From assembly GCA_035649495.1 (NCBI GenBank), contig DASRJL010000155.1:56910-120909 (forward strand): DNA of 64,000 nt, given 5' to 3'. The DNA is from SG8-41 sp035649495. GTDB lineage: Bacteria > Pseudomonadota > Gammaproteobacteria > Burkholderiales > SG8-41. Below are positions 1 through 7,870 of this stretch, in pieces (the stretch's first letter is position 1; every line of letters begins with the position of its first letter). The position numbers and the translations under genes were made by a program. Under the pieces are notes generated by a model that worked only from the letters and a program-made list of their open reading frames with translations, had not been told where the DNA came from and did no database searches.

Positions 1-572
1 CCTTCAACAGCATCACGGTCGACGGCGACACCTCCACCAACGATTCCTTCGTGCTGATCGCGACCGGAAAGGCGGACCACCCGGAGATCGCGGACGCGGG
101 CAGCACGGAGTACGCAGCGCTGGTCGACGGCGTCTCGGCAGTTGCGGCCGAACTCGCGCAGGCCATCATCCGCGACGGCGAGGGCGCGACCAAGTTCATC
201 ACGATTCGCGTGGAGGGCGGAGCGAGCGAGGAGGAATGCCGCAAGGCCGCGTACGCCATCGCGCATTCGCCGCTCGTGAAAACCGCGTTCTTCGCCTCCG
301 ACCCCAACCTGGGCCGCATCCTGTGCGCCGTGGGCTATGCCGGCATAGCCGATCTCGACGTGGACAAGGTCGATCTCTACCTCGATGACGTCCTGGTCGT
401 GAAGAACGGCGGGCGCGCGGAGACCTACCGCGAAGCGGACGGCCAGCGCGTGATGAAGCAGGCCGAGCTGACGGTGCGCGTGCTGCTCAACCGCGGCGCC
501 GCGGCGGCGACGGTGTGGACGTGCGACCTGTCGCACGATTACGTGACGATCAATGCCGAGTACCGCACTTGA
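1..572 (+). CDS. argJ: ArgJ, ornithine acetyltransferase / N-acetylglutamate synthase (5' truncated by window)
   Basis: C-terminal part (about 189 residues) of the bifunctional arginine-biosynthesis enzyme that moves acetyl from N-acetylornithine to glutamate in the cytoplasm. The frame is open from base 3, so the real start lies outside the window. The fragment begins with a TVDGDTSTNDSF block, typical of the beta chain, and later has SDPNLGRILCAVGYAG. The autocleavage site (a conserved Thr before the beta chain) should be shortly upstream and cannot be checked. The fragment ends in the expected family C-terminus and stops at TGA 570-572. The next gene is on the same strand behind a heptamer-repeat element. 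Identification is firm. Confidence 0.95.
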   Translation, partial: FNSITVDGDTSTNDSFVLIATGKADHPEIADAGSTEYAALVDGVSAVAAELAQAIIRDGEGATKFITIRVEGGASEEECRKAAYAIAHSPLVKTAFFASDPNLGRILCAVGYAGIADLDVDKVDLYLDDVLVVKNGGRAETYREADGQRVMKQAELTVRVLLNRGAAAATVWTCDLSHDYVTINAEYRT

Positions 573-573
573 C

Positions 574-664
574 GGAGTTTCGAGTTTTTAGTGTTGAGTG
601 CTAAGTTGTCGCTGCGAACTCCGAACTCAAAACTCAAAACTCAAAACCAAACACTCAACACTCG
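574..664. repeat. Heptamer-repeat element, two inverted arms (GAGTTTT type)
   Basis: The left arm reads in 7-bp steps ggagttt-cgagttt-ttagtgt-tgagtgc. After a short spacer the right arm reads gaactcc-gaactca-aaactca-aaactca and ends acactca-acactcg. The right arm is largely the reverse complement of the left, so RNA from either strand could fold. It fills the gap between argJ and the DUF815 gene. Confidence 0.7.
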
Positions 665-666
665 TC

Positions 667-1554
667 ATGAATGACGCAAGCAAGCTGATCAAGCAGGCCA
701 GCGACCTCCTCGCGCGGCTCGAAAAGGTGCTGCCGGGAGAGGGTCCGCCCACCGACTGGAGTGCGTCCGCGGCCTTTCGCTGGCGCAAGCGGGACGGCAA
801 GGGCGCGATCGAGCCGGTCAGGCACGTGCACCGCATCGCGTTGAAGGACCTGCGGGGCATAGACACGCAGAAGCAGCTGGTCGAGCAGAACACGCGCCAG
901 TTCGTCGAGGGACACCCCGCCAACAACGTGCTGCTGACGGGCGCGCGCGGGACCGGCAAGTCCTCGCTCATCAAGGCACTCCTCAACAAGTACTCCCCGA
1001 AGGGGCTGCGCCTGATCGAGGTCGAAAAGCACGACCTCGTGGACCTCGCCGATATCGTGGACCGCATCAGCGAGCGGTCGGAGCGGTTTCTTCTCTACTG
1101 CGACGATCTCTCGTTCGAGGCCGACGAATCGAACTACAAGGCGCTGAAGGTCGTGCTCGACGGCTCCGTGGCCGCGGCGTCCGATAACTGCGTCATCTAC
1201 GCCACCTCCAATCGGCGCCACCTGATGCCCGAGTATATGCAGGAAAATCTCGACTACAAGCACGTCGGCGAGGAAATCCACCCGAGCGAGACCTCCGAGG
1301 AGAAGGTCTCGCTCTCGGAGCGCTTCGGGCTGTGGGTGTCCTTCTATCCTTTCGACCAGGACGACTACCTCCGGATAGTCGGGGTCTGGCTGGAGCACTT
1401 CAAGGCGTCCGGCGCAAGCCGGGACGGGGCGCTGCGGGACGAGGTGCAACGCGCCGCGCTGCAATGGGCGCTTACGCGCGGCTCGCGCAGCGGGCGCGTC
1501 GCGTGGCAGTTCGCGCGCGACTGGGCGGGGAAGGCAAGGATGAAAGCCAAATGA
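667..1554 (+). CDS. DUF815-family AAA ATPase
   Basis: A 295-residue P-loop ATPase of the DUF815 family (cytoplasmic, function not established). A Walker A GARGTGKSS is at residues 92-100 and a Walker B-like stretch LLYCDDLSF at 142-150. A basic stretch near residue 39 precedes the ATPase core. The ATG at 667 is chosen because upstream in-frame sequence (from 598) is only heptamer repeat, and the protein beginning MNDASKLIKQ matches the usual length. The position between argJ and a Nudix gene is, from memory, a common betaproteobacterial arrangement. The TGA stop runs straight into the next heptamer element. The family assignment is sound; no substrate can be inferred. Confidence 0.88.
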   Translation: MNDASKLIKQASDLLARLEKVLPGEGPPTDWSASAAFRWRKRDGKGAIEPVRHVHRIALKDLRGIDTQKQLVEQNTRQFVEGHPANNVLLTGARGTGKSSLIKALLNKYSPKGLRLIEVEKHDLVDLADIVDRISERSERFLLYCDDLSFEADESNYKALKVVLDGSVAAASDNCVIYATSNRRHLMPEYMQENLDYKHVGEEIHPSETSEEKVSLSERFGLWVSFYPFDQDDYLRIVGVWLEHFKASGASRDGALRDEVQRAALQWALTRGSRSGRVAWQFARDWAGKARMKAK

Positions 1555-1657
1555 AGGCGGAAGGCGAAAGGAGGAAGGAGGAAGGGGTTGGGAAAGTTTG
1601 CAGAGCCCGCCTTTGCGCGTTTTCCTTTCGTCTTTCGCCTTTCGTCTTTCGCCTTTA
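1554..1657. repeat. Heptamer-repeat element, two inverted arms (GAAGGCG type)
   Basis: Left arm: gaaggcg-gaaggcg-aaaggag-gaaggag-gaagggg. The right arm, after a spacer of about 40 bp, is cctttcg-tctttcg-cctttcg-tctttcg-cctttaa. Purine-rich left and pyrimidine-rich right arms are approximate reverse complements. The element starts at the DUF815 stop and ends at the ATG of the Nudix gene, so it is the whole intergenic region. Confidence 0.7.
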
Positions 1658-2596
1658 ATGGCTGCGGGAAGGGTGGAGGTCGCAGCGGCCGTAATCCTGC
1701 GCGATGACGGAAGCTTCCTGCTGGGTCAGCGGCCATCGGGAAAAGTCTACGCCGGCTACTGGGAATTTCCCGGTGGAAAGGTCGAGCCGGGAGAATCGCC
1801 GCGCGCGGCGCTCGCGCGCGAGCTGCACGAGGAGCTGGGAATTGACGTCGAGCGGGCGTATCCATGGCTGACGCGCGACTATGACTACGCGCACGCGGCG
1901 GTGCGGCTGCGCTTCTACCGCGTGGCGGGCTGGTCGGGCACGCTGCACGGCCGGGAGAAGCAGCGCTTCGAGTGGCAGCGGCCCGGCGCCGTCAGCGTCG
2001 AGCCGATGCTCCCCGCCAACGGCCCCATACTCAAGGCGCTGACGCTCCCGCCCGTCTACGGCATCAGCATGTGCGAGGACATGGGTGAGCCGGAGTTTCT
2101 GCGGCGGCTCCCGCGCGCGCTGGATGCGGGCCTCGCGCTCGTGCAGGTGCGCGAGAAGCACCTGCCGCCGCACGAGCTCGTGCGCCTCACCGCCGCGGCC
2201 ATCGCGGCGGCGCGCCCGCGCGGCGCGCGCGTGCTGCTGAACGGCGAGCCTGCGCTCGCCCAGCGCGCCGGCGCCGACGGCGTGCACCTTACCGCTGCGG
2301 CTCTGCTGGAACTCGACGCGCGCCCGGCGCTGGGACTGGTCGGCGCTTCCTGCCACGATGCGCGGGAGCTCGACCAGGCGGCTCGACTCCCCGCCGACTT
2401 CGTCGTGCTGGGCCCGGTACAGGCGACGCCCAGCCATCCGGGCTCGCCGACGCTCGGCTGGGAGCGCTTCGCCGAGCTGATCCGGGACTATCCGCTGCCG
2501 GTGTACGCGCTGGGGGGATTGAGGCCGACCGATCTCGAAACGGCGTGGGGAGTTGGCGCGCACGGCATCAGCATGATGCGCGGAGCCTGGAGCTGA
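1658..2596 (+). CDS. Nudix hydrolase fused to a thiamine-phosphate-synthase-like domain
   Basis: A 312-residue two-domain protein. Residues 1-130 are a MutT-type Nudix domain with a complete Nudix box (G40, E46, R54, E55, E58, E59, G61), the Mg2+-binding pyrophosphohydrolase site used on 8-oxo-dGTP by MutT. Residues about 140-312 are a ThiE/TenI-like TIM barrel (VQVREKHLPPHELVRL; GADGVHLT; VVLGPVQATPSHPG; YALGGL). This fusion is common in beta- and gammaproteobacteria; the barrel may lack thiamine-synthase activity. The ATG 1658 follows directly on the heptamer element; upstream in-frame sequence is repeat. The role in oxidised-nucleotide clean-up is inferred from the Nudix half. Confidence 0.88.
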   Translation: MAAGRVEVAAAVILRDDGSFLLGQRPSGKVYAGYWEFPGGKVEPGESPRAALARELHEELGIDVERAYPWLTRDYDYAHAAVRLRFYRVAGWSGTLHGREKQRFEWQRPGAVSVEPMLPANGPILKALTLPPVYGISMCEDMGEPEFLRRLPRALDAGLALVQVREKHLPPHELVRLTAAAIAAARPRGARVLLNGEPALAQRAGADGVHLTAAALLELDARPALGLVGASCHDARELDQAARLPADFVVLGPVQATPSHPGSPTLGWERFAELIRDYPLPVYALGGLRPTDLETAWGVGAHGISMMRGAWS

Positions 2597-2603
2597 ACCG
2601 CGG

Positions 2604-3596
2604 ATGAATGCGGATGACTTCGAGCGAGACGGTAAACGAATCCTGACCGCGCTGGCGCTGCTGGTGGCGACAATTCAGCCCGGACTGGCGCAGGATAAGT
2701 ATCCGGCGCGGGCAGTACGCATCATCGTGCCTTCCGCCGCCGGCGGCAGCAGCGATACAGGCGCCCGCCTGATCGCGCAGGAAGCGCAGAAGCGCTGGGG
2801 GCAATCGGTCGTGGTGGAGAATCGAGCCGGCGCCGCGACGATCATCGGCACGGAGGTCGTCGCCAAGGCGCCGGCGGACGGCCATACCCTGCTGATGGCG
2901 CCGGGCGCTTTTGCGACCAACCCGACGGTTTACCGGAAGATGCCGTACGATGCCGTCCGCGACTTTCAGCCCATTTCGCAAACCCTCTTCACGCCGCAGG
3001 TGATCGCGGTGCATCCCTCGGTTCCCGCGAAATCCGTGAAGGAGCTGATCGCGCTCGCCAAGACGCGGCCCGGCGAGCTCCAGTATGCCGCCGCCGGTCA
3101 TGGCACCCTCCCGCATCTCACGATGGAGTTGTTCGCCACCATGGCCGGGATCCGTCTGGTCAATATTCCCTACAAGGGCGGCGCGCCGGGCATAGTCGAT
3201 CTCCTTGCCGGCCGCCTTTCGCTCATCTCGACGAGCAGCATGTCGATCGTGCTGCCGCTGGTGCGCTCCGGCAGGCTGCGCGCGCTGGGCGTCACAACTG
3301 CGGCCCGCATCGCCGTGTTGCCCGATACTCCGACAATCGCCGAGGCGGGTCTGCCCGGATTCGAGGCCGTGCAGTGGTCCGGGCTGCTGGCGCCCGTGGC
3401 AACCCCGCGCGACATCATCGTCAGGCTGCACAGGGACGTCGCTGCCATCCTGCGCACGCCGGAGGTGAGAGAGCGCCTGGCCGCCGACGGCAGCGAGGTG
3501 GTCGCCGGCTCGCCCGAGGAGTTTGCCGCCTTGATCAAGGCGGAGATTGCGAAATGGACCAAAGTGGTAAAAGCTGCGGGAATCCAACCGGAGTGA
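2604..3596 (+). CDS. Bug/TctC-family periplasmic substrate-binding protein
   Basis: A 330-residue exported receptor of the tripartite tricarboxylate transporter (TctC, Bug) family. An N-terminal signal peptide (KRILTALALLVATIQPGLAQ, cut near residue 30) precedes the typical YPARAVRIIVPSAAGGSSD start of the mature protein. Later family blocks include DGHTLLMA, NIPYKGGAPGIVDLLAG and PTIAEAGLPGFE. These proteins bind small carboxylates or related metabolites in the periplasm. No TctA or TctB membrane genes are nearby, so this is an orphan receptor, as is usual in Burkholderiales-type genomes. It is followed by an exported asparaginase-like protein on the same strand, which may use a related substrate. 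The ligand cannot be predicted. Confidence 0.9.
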   Translation: MNADDFERDGKRILTALALLVATIQPGLAQDKYPARAVRIIVPSAAGGSSDTGARLIAQEAQKRWGQSVVVENRAGAATIIGTEVVAKAPADGHTLLMAPGAFATNPTVYRKMPYDAVRDFQPISQTLFTPQVIAVHPSVPAKSVKELIALAKTRPGELQYAAAGHGTLPHLTMELFATMAGIRLVNIPYKGGAPGIVDLLAGRLSLISTSSMSIVLPLVRSGRLRALGVTTAARIAVLPDTPTIAEAGLPGFEAVQWSGLLAPVATPRDIIVRLHRDVAAILRTPEVRERLAADGSEVVAGSPEEFAALIKAEIAKWTKVVKAAGIQPE

Positions 3597-3625
3597 CCGG
3601 GCGCAAATCAGGTACGGAGACTTCC

Positions 3626-4660
3626 ATGACCGATCTCTTGCGGTTTGCCGCAGCCTTTCTGTTTCTTGCCGCCATGGGCGCAGTCCAGGCTCAGGACAAG
3701 CTGCCCCTCGTGAAGGTGGTCGCGACCGGCGGCACCATCGCCAACACGCCGTCAGGGCGCCTCCATGCGGGCGAAGTCGCCGAAGCGATCCCCGCGTTGA
3801 AGCAGGTCGCACGCCTGGAGGTCGAAGAGATCTTTCGCGTCGGCAGCAGCAGCATCACCTTTGATAACTGGCTCACGCTTGCCCGGCGGATCAACGAGAT
3901 CCTTTCCCGGGAGCCCGAGGTCCAGGGCGTGGTCGTCACGCATGGATCGAACACGATGGAGGAAACCGGCTACTTCCTGAGCCTGACGGTGAAGAGCGAC
4001 AAGCCGGTGGTCCTGACCGCCGCCCAGCGGCAGTTCACCACCCTGAGCTCGGACAGCCCGAAGAACTTTCTCCAGGCGGTGCGGGTCGCGGCGAGTGGCG
4101 AAGCGAGAGGCAAGGGCGCGCTGATCGTCACCAACGACGTGATCAATGCCGCGCGCGACGTCACGAAGAGCATCACGTATCGCCTGGAAACCTACACCAG
4201 CCGGGACCTGGGCGTCCTGGGCTACGTCGACGAGGACCGGGTCACCTTCTACCGCTTGCCGCTCAAGCAGCATACCAAGGCCACGCCGTTCGACATCGCC
4301 CGGGTCGAGAAACTGCCCCGGGTCGAGGTCATCTACAGCTCGGTGGACGCGGACGGCGCGTTGATCGACGCGGCAGTGACGTACGCCAATGCCGAAGGGC
4401 TCGTGATCGCCGGATTTCCGACCGGATCGGCCACGCCCGAGATGGAAAAGGCGATGAACCGGGCGGCGGCCAGGGGCATCGCGGTGGTGATGAGCAATCG
4501 CGGCGGAACGGGACGGATCACGGACACCCGCACCAAGGAGGCCCGCCCCATCATCTTTGCCGACAACCTCACGCCGCAGAAGGCGAGGGTCCTCCTGATG
4601 CTGGCGTTGACGACGACCAAAGACCGCGCGGAGATCCAGCGGATCTTCCAGACGTATTGA
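3626..4660 (+). CDS. Exported type II asparaginase-like amidohydrolase with altered active-site residues
   Basis: A 344-residue asparaginase/glutaminase-family protein with a signal peptide (cut near AVQAQ, residue 23), so periplasmic. The first catalytic motif is intact (ATGGTIA, Thr37), as are the VGS substrate-binding serine (about 74) and the lysine of RDVTK (Lys181). The second motif reads HGSNTMEET (106-114), where Escherichia coli AnsB has HGTDTMEET: both the Thr89 and Asp90 equivalents are replaced (Ser108, Asn109). The flexible-loop tyrosine also appears missing, and the family GAMRPST block reads AAQRQFT. The ATG 3626 is preferred over upstream in-frame codons because it gives a clean signal peptide. 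Fold assignment is firm; asparaginase activity is doubtful. Confidence 0.85.
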   Translation: MTDLLRFAAAFLFLAAMGAVQAQDKLPLVKVVATGGTIANTPSGRLHAGEVAEAIPALKQVARLEVEEIFRVGSSSITFDNWLTLARRINEILSREPEVQGVVVTHGSNTMEETGYFLSLTVKSDKPVVLTAAQRQFTTLSSDSPKNFLQAVRVAASGEARGKGALIVTNDVINAARDVTKSITYRLETYTSRDLGVLGYVDEDRVTFYRLPLKQHTKATPFDIARVEKLPRVEVIYSSVDADGALIDAAVTYANAEGLVIAGFPTGSATPEMEKAMNRAAARGIAVVMSNRGGTGRITDTRTKEARPIIFADNLTPQKARVLLMLALTTTKDRAEIQRIFQTY

Positions 4661-4662
4661 GA

Positions 4663-4733
4663 GCGCCTATCAAAATGAAGGATAGGCGCCCTGATGTAGG
4701 GTAGGGGAGAGCGAAGCGAGGGGCTATCCCCTC
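4663..4733 (+). terminator. Possible terminator: two hairpins after the asparaginase-like gene
   Basis: GCGCCTATC (4663-4671) pairs with GATAGGCGC (4681-4689), a 9-bp stem directly after the TGA at 4658-4660. A second small hairpin (GAGGGG/CCCCTC, 4718-4733) follows. There is no T-run, so if this stops transcription it is not a classical intrinsic terminator. Confidence 0.4.
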
Positions 4734-4803
4734 ATTTCGTTGGGTCCTCTAAGAAGGCTCATAATACGATTTTCCGTTCCAACGCGGTCCCTGGGGAGGC
4801 GCC

Positions 4804-5160
4804 ATGCCAGTCATACAACACGAGAGCGTGCCGCACGAGCCGTTTACCGGCGGCGCCAGCTACCAGACGCTGGTCGGCGACGCGCAGGGATCGACACCCG
4901 TGCGCATCGGGATCCAGACCTCCCCGCCGGGGTACCGCACGCGAACACATTGTCACCCGTACATGGAAGTCGTTACCGTTCTCGAAGGGCGCGGCGAGGG
5001 CTGGATCGAAGGCGAGGACGAGGTGCTCAAGCTCGAGCCCGGCGTGACGCTCGTCTTTCCTCCCAACGTGCGTCACTGGTTCCAGGCGCTGGGCGACCAG
5101 CCTCTCAAGACGCTCGGCGTGCACGCGTCGTCCCATCGCATCACCAACGGCGCCGAGTAG
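4804..5160 (+). CDS. Small single-domain cupin protein
   Basis: A 118-residue cytoplasmic cupin. Cupin motif 1 is visible as HCHPYMEVVTVLEGRGEG, with two His and a Glu as likely metal ligands. Motif 2 is LEPGVTLVFPPNVRHWFQ with the third His. Length and composition fit a minimal beta-barrel cupin with no extra domain. The start is well supported: GGGGAGG lies 5-6 bases before ATG 4804. It stands between an asparaginase-like gene and a nitronate monooxygenase gene without close operonic spacing, so context gives no substrate. It could be an enzyme (dioxygenase, isomerase) or a ligand-binding protein. Confidence 0.8.
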   Translation: MPVIQHESVPHEPFTGGASYQTLVGDAQGSTPVRIGIQTSPPGYRTRTHCHPYMEVVTVLEGRGEGWIEGEDEVLKLEPGVTLVFPPNVRHWFQALGDQPLKTLGVHASSHRITNGAE

Positions 5161-5389
5161 AAGAAACCCGAATGCAGGTCCGCGCGATCGCCATGCCGAG
5201 GCCGTTGCCGCTGGTCTTGCGGTCGCGGGAGTCGTCGAGCCGGCGATCAGCCGTCGCCCCGGACGGCGCATTGCGGTAAGACGCGCTGCGCCTGGCCGTT
5301 CCTTCTGTAGCCTGCTGTGCCGGTGCTCGTTTCGCTTCCGGCGCGGGCATCTGCTATCTTGCGGATGACCCGCGATCGGAGGAGGAGCG

Positions 5390-6385
5390 ATGCTACACAC
5401 CCGCCTGTGCGATTCTCTCGGCATCAAGCATCCCGTTGTGCTGGGCGGCATGGGCAGCTCCACGTCGGCAGCGCTCGTCGCTGCGGTGTCCAACGGCGGG
5501 GGCTTCGGCACGCTCGGCACCTCGGGCGCGAGCGGCGCGCAGATCACCGAGACCGCTGCTGCGATTCGAGCTGCGACCGATAAGCCGTTCGGCATCAACC
5601 ACCTGCTGTTCCGGATCGACGAGGAAGCCTACGCCGCGACGCTGAAGGCGCGTCCGTACCTGGCCGCATTCGCGTGGGCCAGGAAGGATCAGGATCTGCG
5701 CGGGTACTTCCGGCGCGCGCACGATGCGGGGCTCAAGGTCATGCACATGGCGGGCGAAGTGCCCGAAGCAGTCCGCGCGGTCGAGGCGGGCGCCGATTTC
5801 ATCGTCGCGCAGGGCATGGAAGGCGGCGGTCACGTCGGCTGGATGGCTGCGCTCGCGTTGGTGCCGATGGTAGTGAGCGCCGTGGCGCCGGTGCCCGTGC
5901 TGGCAGCAGGCGGGATTGCGGACGGGCGCGGCCTCGCGGCAGCGCTGGCTCTCGGCGCGGATGGCGCGCTGCTCGGCACGCGGTTTCTCGCCACGGTGGA
6001 AGCGCCCATACATCCCGATCTCAAGCAGGCGATCGTGAAAAGCGACGGTCACGACACGGTGCTGACGGAAATCCCGGATATCGCCTCGGGCTACGTCTGG
6101 CCGGGTGCGATGGCTCGCGCGCAACGCAATCAATTCATCGAGCGCTGGATGGGACGCGAGTGGGCGCTGCGCCAGCACCAGCACGAAGCCGGGAAGGCTG
6201 CGGCAGCCGCGCGGAGTTCAGGAGACGCTGCCAACGCGCCGATGCTGTTCGGACAGGACGCCGGCCTGATCGCTTCGGTTGAGCCCGCCGCGAAAGTCAT
6301 CGCCGACATGGTGGCCGAAGCGGAAGACATCATCGGGCGCCGCCTGCACGGATTGCTGCGGGAGCCGCTAGGTCGGAGCGCTTGA
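5390..6385 (+). CDS. Nitronate monooxygenase family (2-nitropropane dioxygenase-like) flavoprotein
   Basis: A 331-residue FMN-dependent TIM-barrel protein of the NMO/2-nitropropane dioxygenase family. Visible features are GIKHPVVLGGMG at the N-terminus, GGGFGTLGT, the AQGMEGGGHVGW block with the family histidine, VPVLAAGGIADGRG and ALGADGALLGTRFLAT, which form the flavin phosphate-binding end of the barrel. Family members oxidise nitronates such as propionate-3-nitronate; others reduce enoyl-ACP (FabK type), so substrate is uncertain. Strong ribosome-binding sequence GGAGGAGG precedes ATG 5390. It stands alone, with 229 bp of non-coding DNA upstream in which I see no other feature. Confidence 0.85.
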   Translation: MLHTRLCDSLGIKHPVVLGGMGSSTSAALVAAVSNGGGFGTLGTSGASGAQITETAAAIRAATDKPFGINHLLFRIDEEAYAATLKARPYLAAFAWARKDQDLRGYFRRAHDAGLKVMHMAGEVPEAVRAVEAGADFIVAQGMEGGGHVGWMAALALVPMVVSAVAPVPVLAAGGIADGRGLAAALALGADGALLGTRFLATVEAPIHPDLKQAIVKSDGHDTVLTEIPDIASGYVWPGAMARAQRNQFIERWMGREWALRQHQHEAGKAAAAARSSGDAANAPMLFGQDAGLIASVEPAAKVIADMVAEAEDIIGRRLHGLLREPLGRSA

Positions 6386-6416
6386 CGGGGCGATGGCCTG
6401 AATCGATGATAGCGTC

Positions 6417-7001
6417 ATGACCAACGAGGAACTCGTTGCGCGAATCGGGGTGAATTGTTTCCTGGGGGGCAGCCTCCTGGCCGCGGTTGTCCTGGTTGGG
6501 GCGCGGGAGCTGGTCACGCGGGCACCGCTTGACGGGACCGTGAAGGGCCAGCCCAAGTTCGACGCGAAGAGCAGCTGGCTCTCGAATACCACGCTGTTCG
6601 GCGCCCTGCTCGTGAGTGCGCTCAAGGACGGTTTCTCCCCCAAGCCCGAGACGGCCTGGCTCGGCGGCCTCAACCTCCTGTTTGCCGTGTTGGCGATCAC
6701 CGCGGTGCTCACCGCCCTGGCCAGCGAACGCCAGACGGCTGAGAAGGAATTCGAGACGCCGGTTCTGCTATACCTTGCTTACGCAACCGTCGCGTTATGG
6801 GCTGCGTTCGGACAATTGCTTACGCTGGCTGTAGTAGTCTGGATAGCTAACGAGAAATATCTGCCTCCGTTTCCCAAGCTGGTATTTTTGGTCTCGATCG
6901 CCGCCGCGGCGATTGGCGCATGCTGCTACGCCTGGAAGACCATGGGTCAGCACCTGAAGCCAAAGAACGCCGCGCTACGTTCGGAATGGGCTCTCATGTA
7001 G
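6417..7001 (+). CDS. Unrecognised inner-membrane protein, about four transmembrane segments
   Basis: A 194-residue protein I do not recognise. Hydrophobic segments occur near residues 10-29, 58-104 (possibly two helices), 117-142 and 151-170, so an integral inner-membrane protein with around four or five spans is likely. Charged linkers (ASERQTAEKEFE) lie between them. No cysteine pairs, nucleotide motifs or enzyme signatures are seen. Codon use resembles its neighbours, which supports a real gene. It begins 31 bp after the nitronate monooxygenase stop and may be co-transcribed. No clear ribosome-binding site is visible before ATG 6417, so the start is uncertain. Confidence 0.6.
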   Translation: MTNEELVARIGVNCFLGGSLLAAVVLVGARELVTRAPLDGTVKGQPKFDAKSSWLSNTTLFGALLVSALKDGFSPKPETAWLGGLNLLFAVLAITAVLTALASERQTAEKEFETPVLLYLAYATVALWAAFGQLLTLAVVVWIANEKYLPPFPKLVFLVSIAAAAIGACCYAWKTMGQHLKPKNAALRSEWALM

Positions 7002-7138
7002 GCAGCACTGCGCCGGGTCGACGGTGCGTGCCGAGACCCGAGTCGTGGACGCCGGACCGCTCGCGCTTGACCCGTCCCGTGTGCAGAGCGCAGCATCTGT
7101 GCGACTCCGCCGGATCGATAAAACCATAACGTGGACTA

Positions 7139-7155
7139 GTCACCGGTCACGAATC
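7139..7155. repeat. Short heptamer remnant (tagtcac-cggtcac)
   Basis: Two copies of a GTCAC-type heptamer just before the ribosome-binding site of the CMD-family gene. Too short to be sure alone; listed because it matches arrays elsewhere in the window. Confidence 0.35.
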
Positions 7156-7173
7156 TCAACCAAGGAGAACCAG

Positions 7174-7722
7174 ATGCCCCGTCTTACCCCGATTGCATCG
7201 AAGTCCGACATGCCCGCGGCTCATCAAGCGCTCGCGGATGACGTCATGAAGGTATTCGGCCGGATCCGCGGGCCGTACAGCATGCTGCTTCATGCGCCGA
7301 ATCTGGCGAAGAAGCTGCTGCCGCTGGTCCCGTTTTTTCGCGACGAATGCATGGTCGAAGCGCCGCTGCGGTCGCTCGCCATCATCACTGCGGTGCGCGA
7401 GTGCGAAGCCGCATACGTCTGGGCGGCGCAGGTTGGGGCGGCGCGAAAGAACGGCTTGAGCGAGCAGGCGATAGAAGTAGTGAAATCGAAAGGCGATCCG
7501 GCGAAGCTGCCCGCCGACGAGAAGGACATCATCAACTACATGCGGCAGGTCGTGCGCGGCAATCGGGTGGACCAGGCGACGTTCGACTCGCTCAAGGGCC
7601 GCCACACGCCGGAGTGGATCGTCGAGATGACGGCAGCAGGGACTTACTACATGTTCGTGTCCAAGTTCATCAACCCGTTCGAGGTCCCGGCGCCGCCGGA
7701 TGGGGACAAACTTCCGGGGTAA
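7174..7722 (+). CDS. Carboxymuconolactone decarboxylase (CMD/AhpD-like) family protein
   Basis: A 182-residue all-helical CMD-domain protein. The domain spans roughly residues 25-120 (GPYSMLLHAPNLAKKLLPL; LAIITAVRECEAAYVWAAQV). AhpD-type peroxidase reductases have a CxxC pair here; this protein has a single Cys in RECEAAYVW and so lacks the redox pair. It is more like the gamma-carboxymuconolactone decarboxylase or uncharacterised CMD branch. Start ATG 7174 is supported by AAGGAGAACC upstream; the longer frame from 7024 has no support. Cytoplasmic, no signal peptide. The enzymatic role is unknown. Confidence 0.82.
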   Translation: MPRLTPIASKSDMPAAHQALADDVMKVFGRIRGPYSMLLHAPNLAKKLLPLVPFFRDECMVEAPLRSLAIITAVRECEAAYVWAAQVGAARKNGLSEQAIEVVKSKGDPAKLPADEKDIINYMRQVVRGNRVDQATFDSLKGRHTPEWIVEMTAAGTYYMFVSKFINPFEVPAPPDGDKLPG

Positions 7723-7726
7723 TGGT

Positions 7727-7840
7727 CCCCTCTCCCCAGGTCTGGGGAGAGGGATAGGGTGAGGGGAGAGAACGACCCGTTGGCGTTACTTCCAGTTGGC
7801 CCCTCACCCCAACCCTCTCCCCGTTACACGGGGCGAGGGC
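7727..7840. repeat. Dispersed palindromic element of CCCTCTCCCC / GGGGAGAGGG type
   Basis: A perfect 10-bp inverted repeat CCCTCTCCCC/GGGGAGAGGG (7728-7753) with a 6-base loop, then GGGTGAGGGG. About 45 bp later comes the inverted counterpart CCCCTCACCCC-AACCCTCTCCCC (7800-7822) and GGGGCGAGGG (7830-7839). It occupies the whole CMD-rdgB gap. A shorter relative is at 31530-31572. Confidence 0.6.
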
Positions 7841-7870
7841 GTTGTCGCATGACGGTTTTTGATTTTCCGA

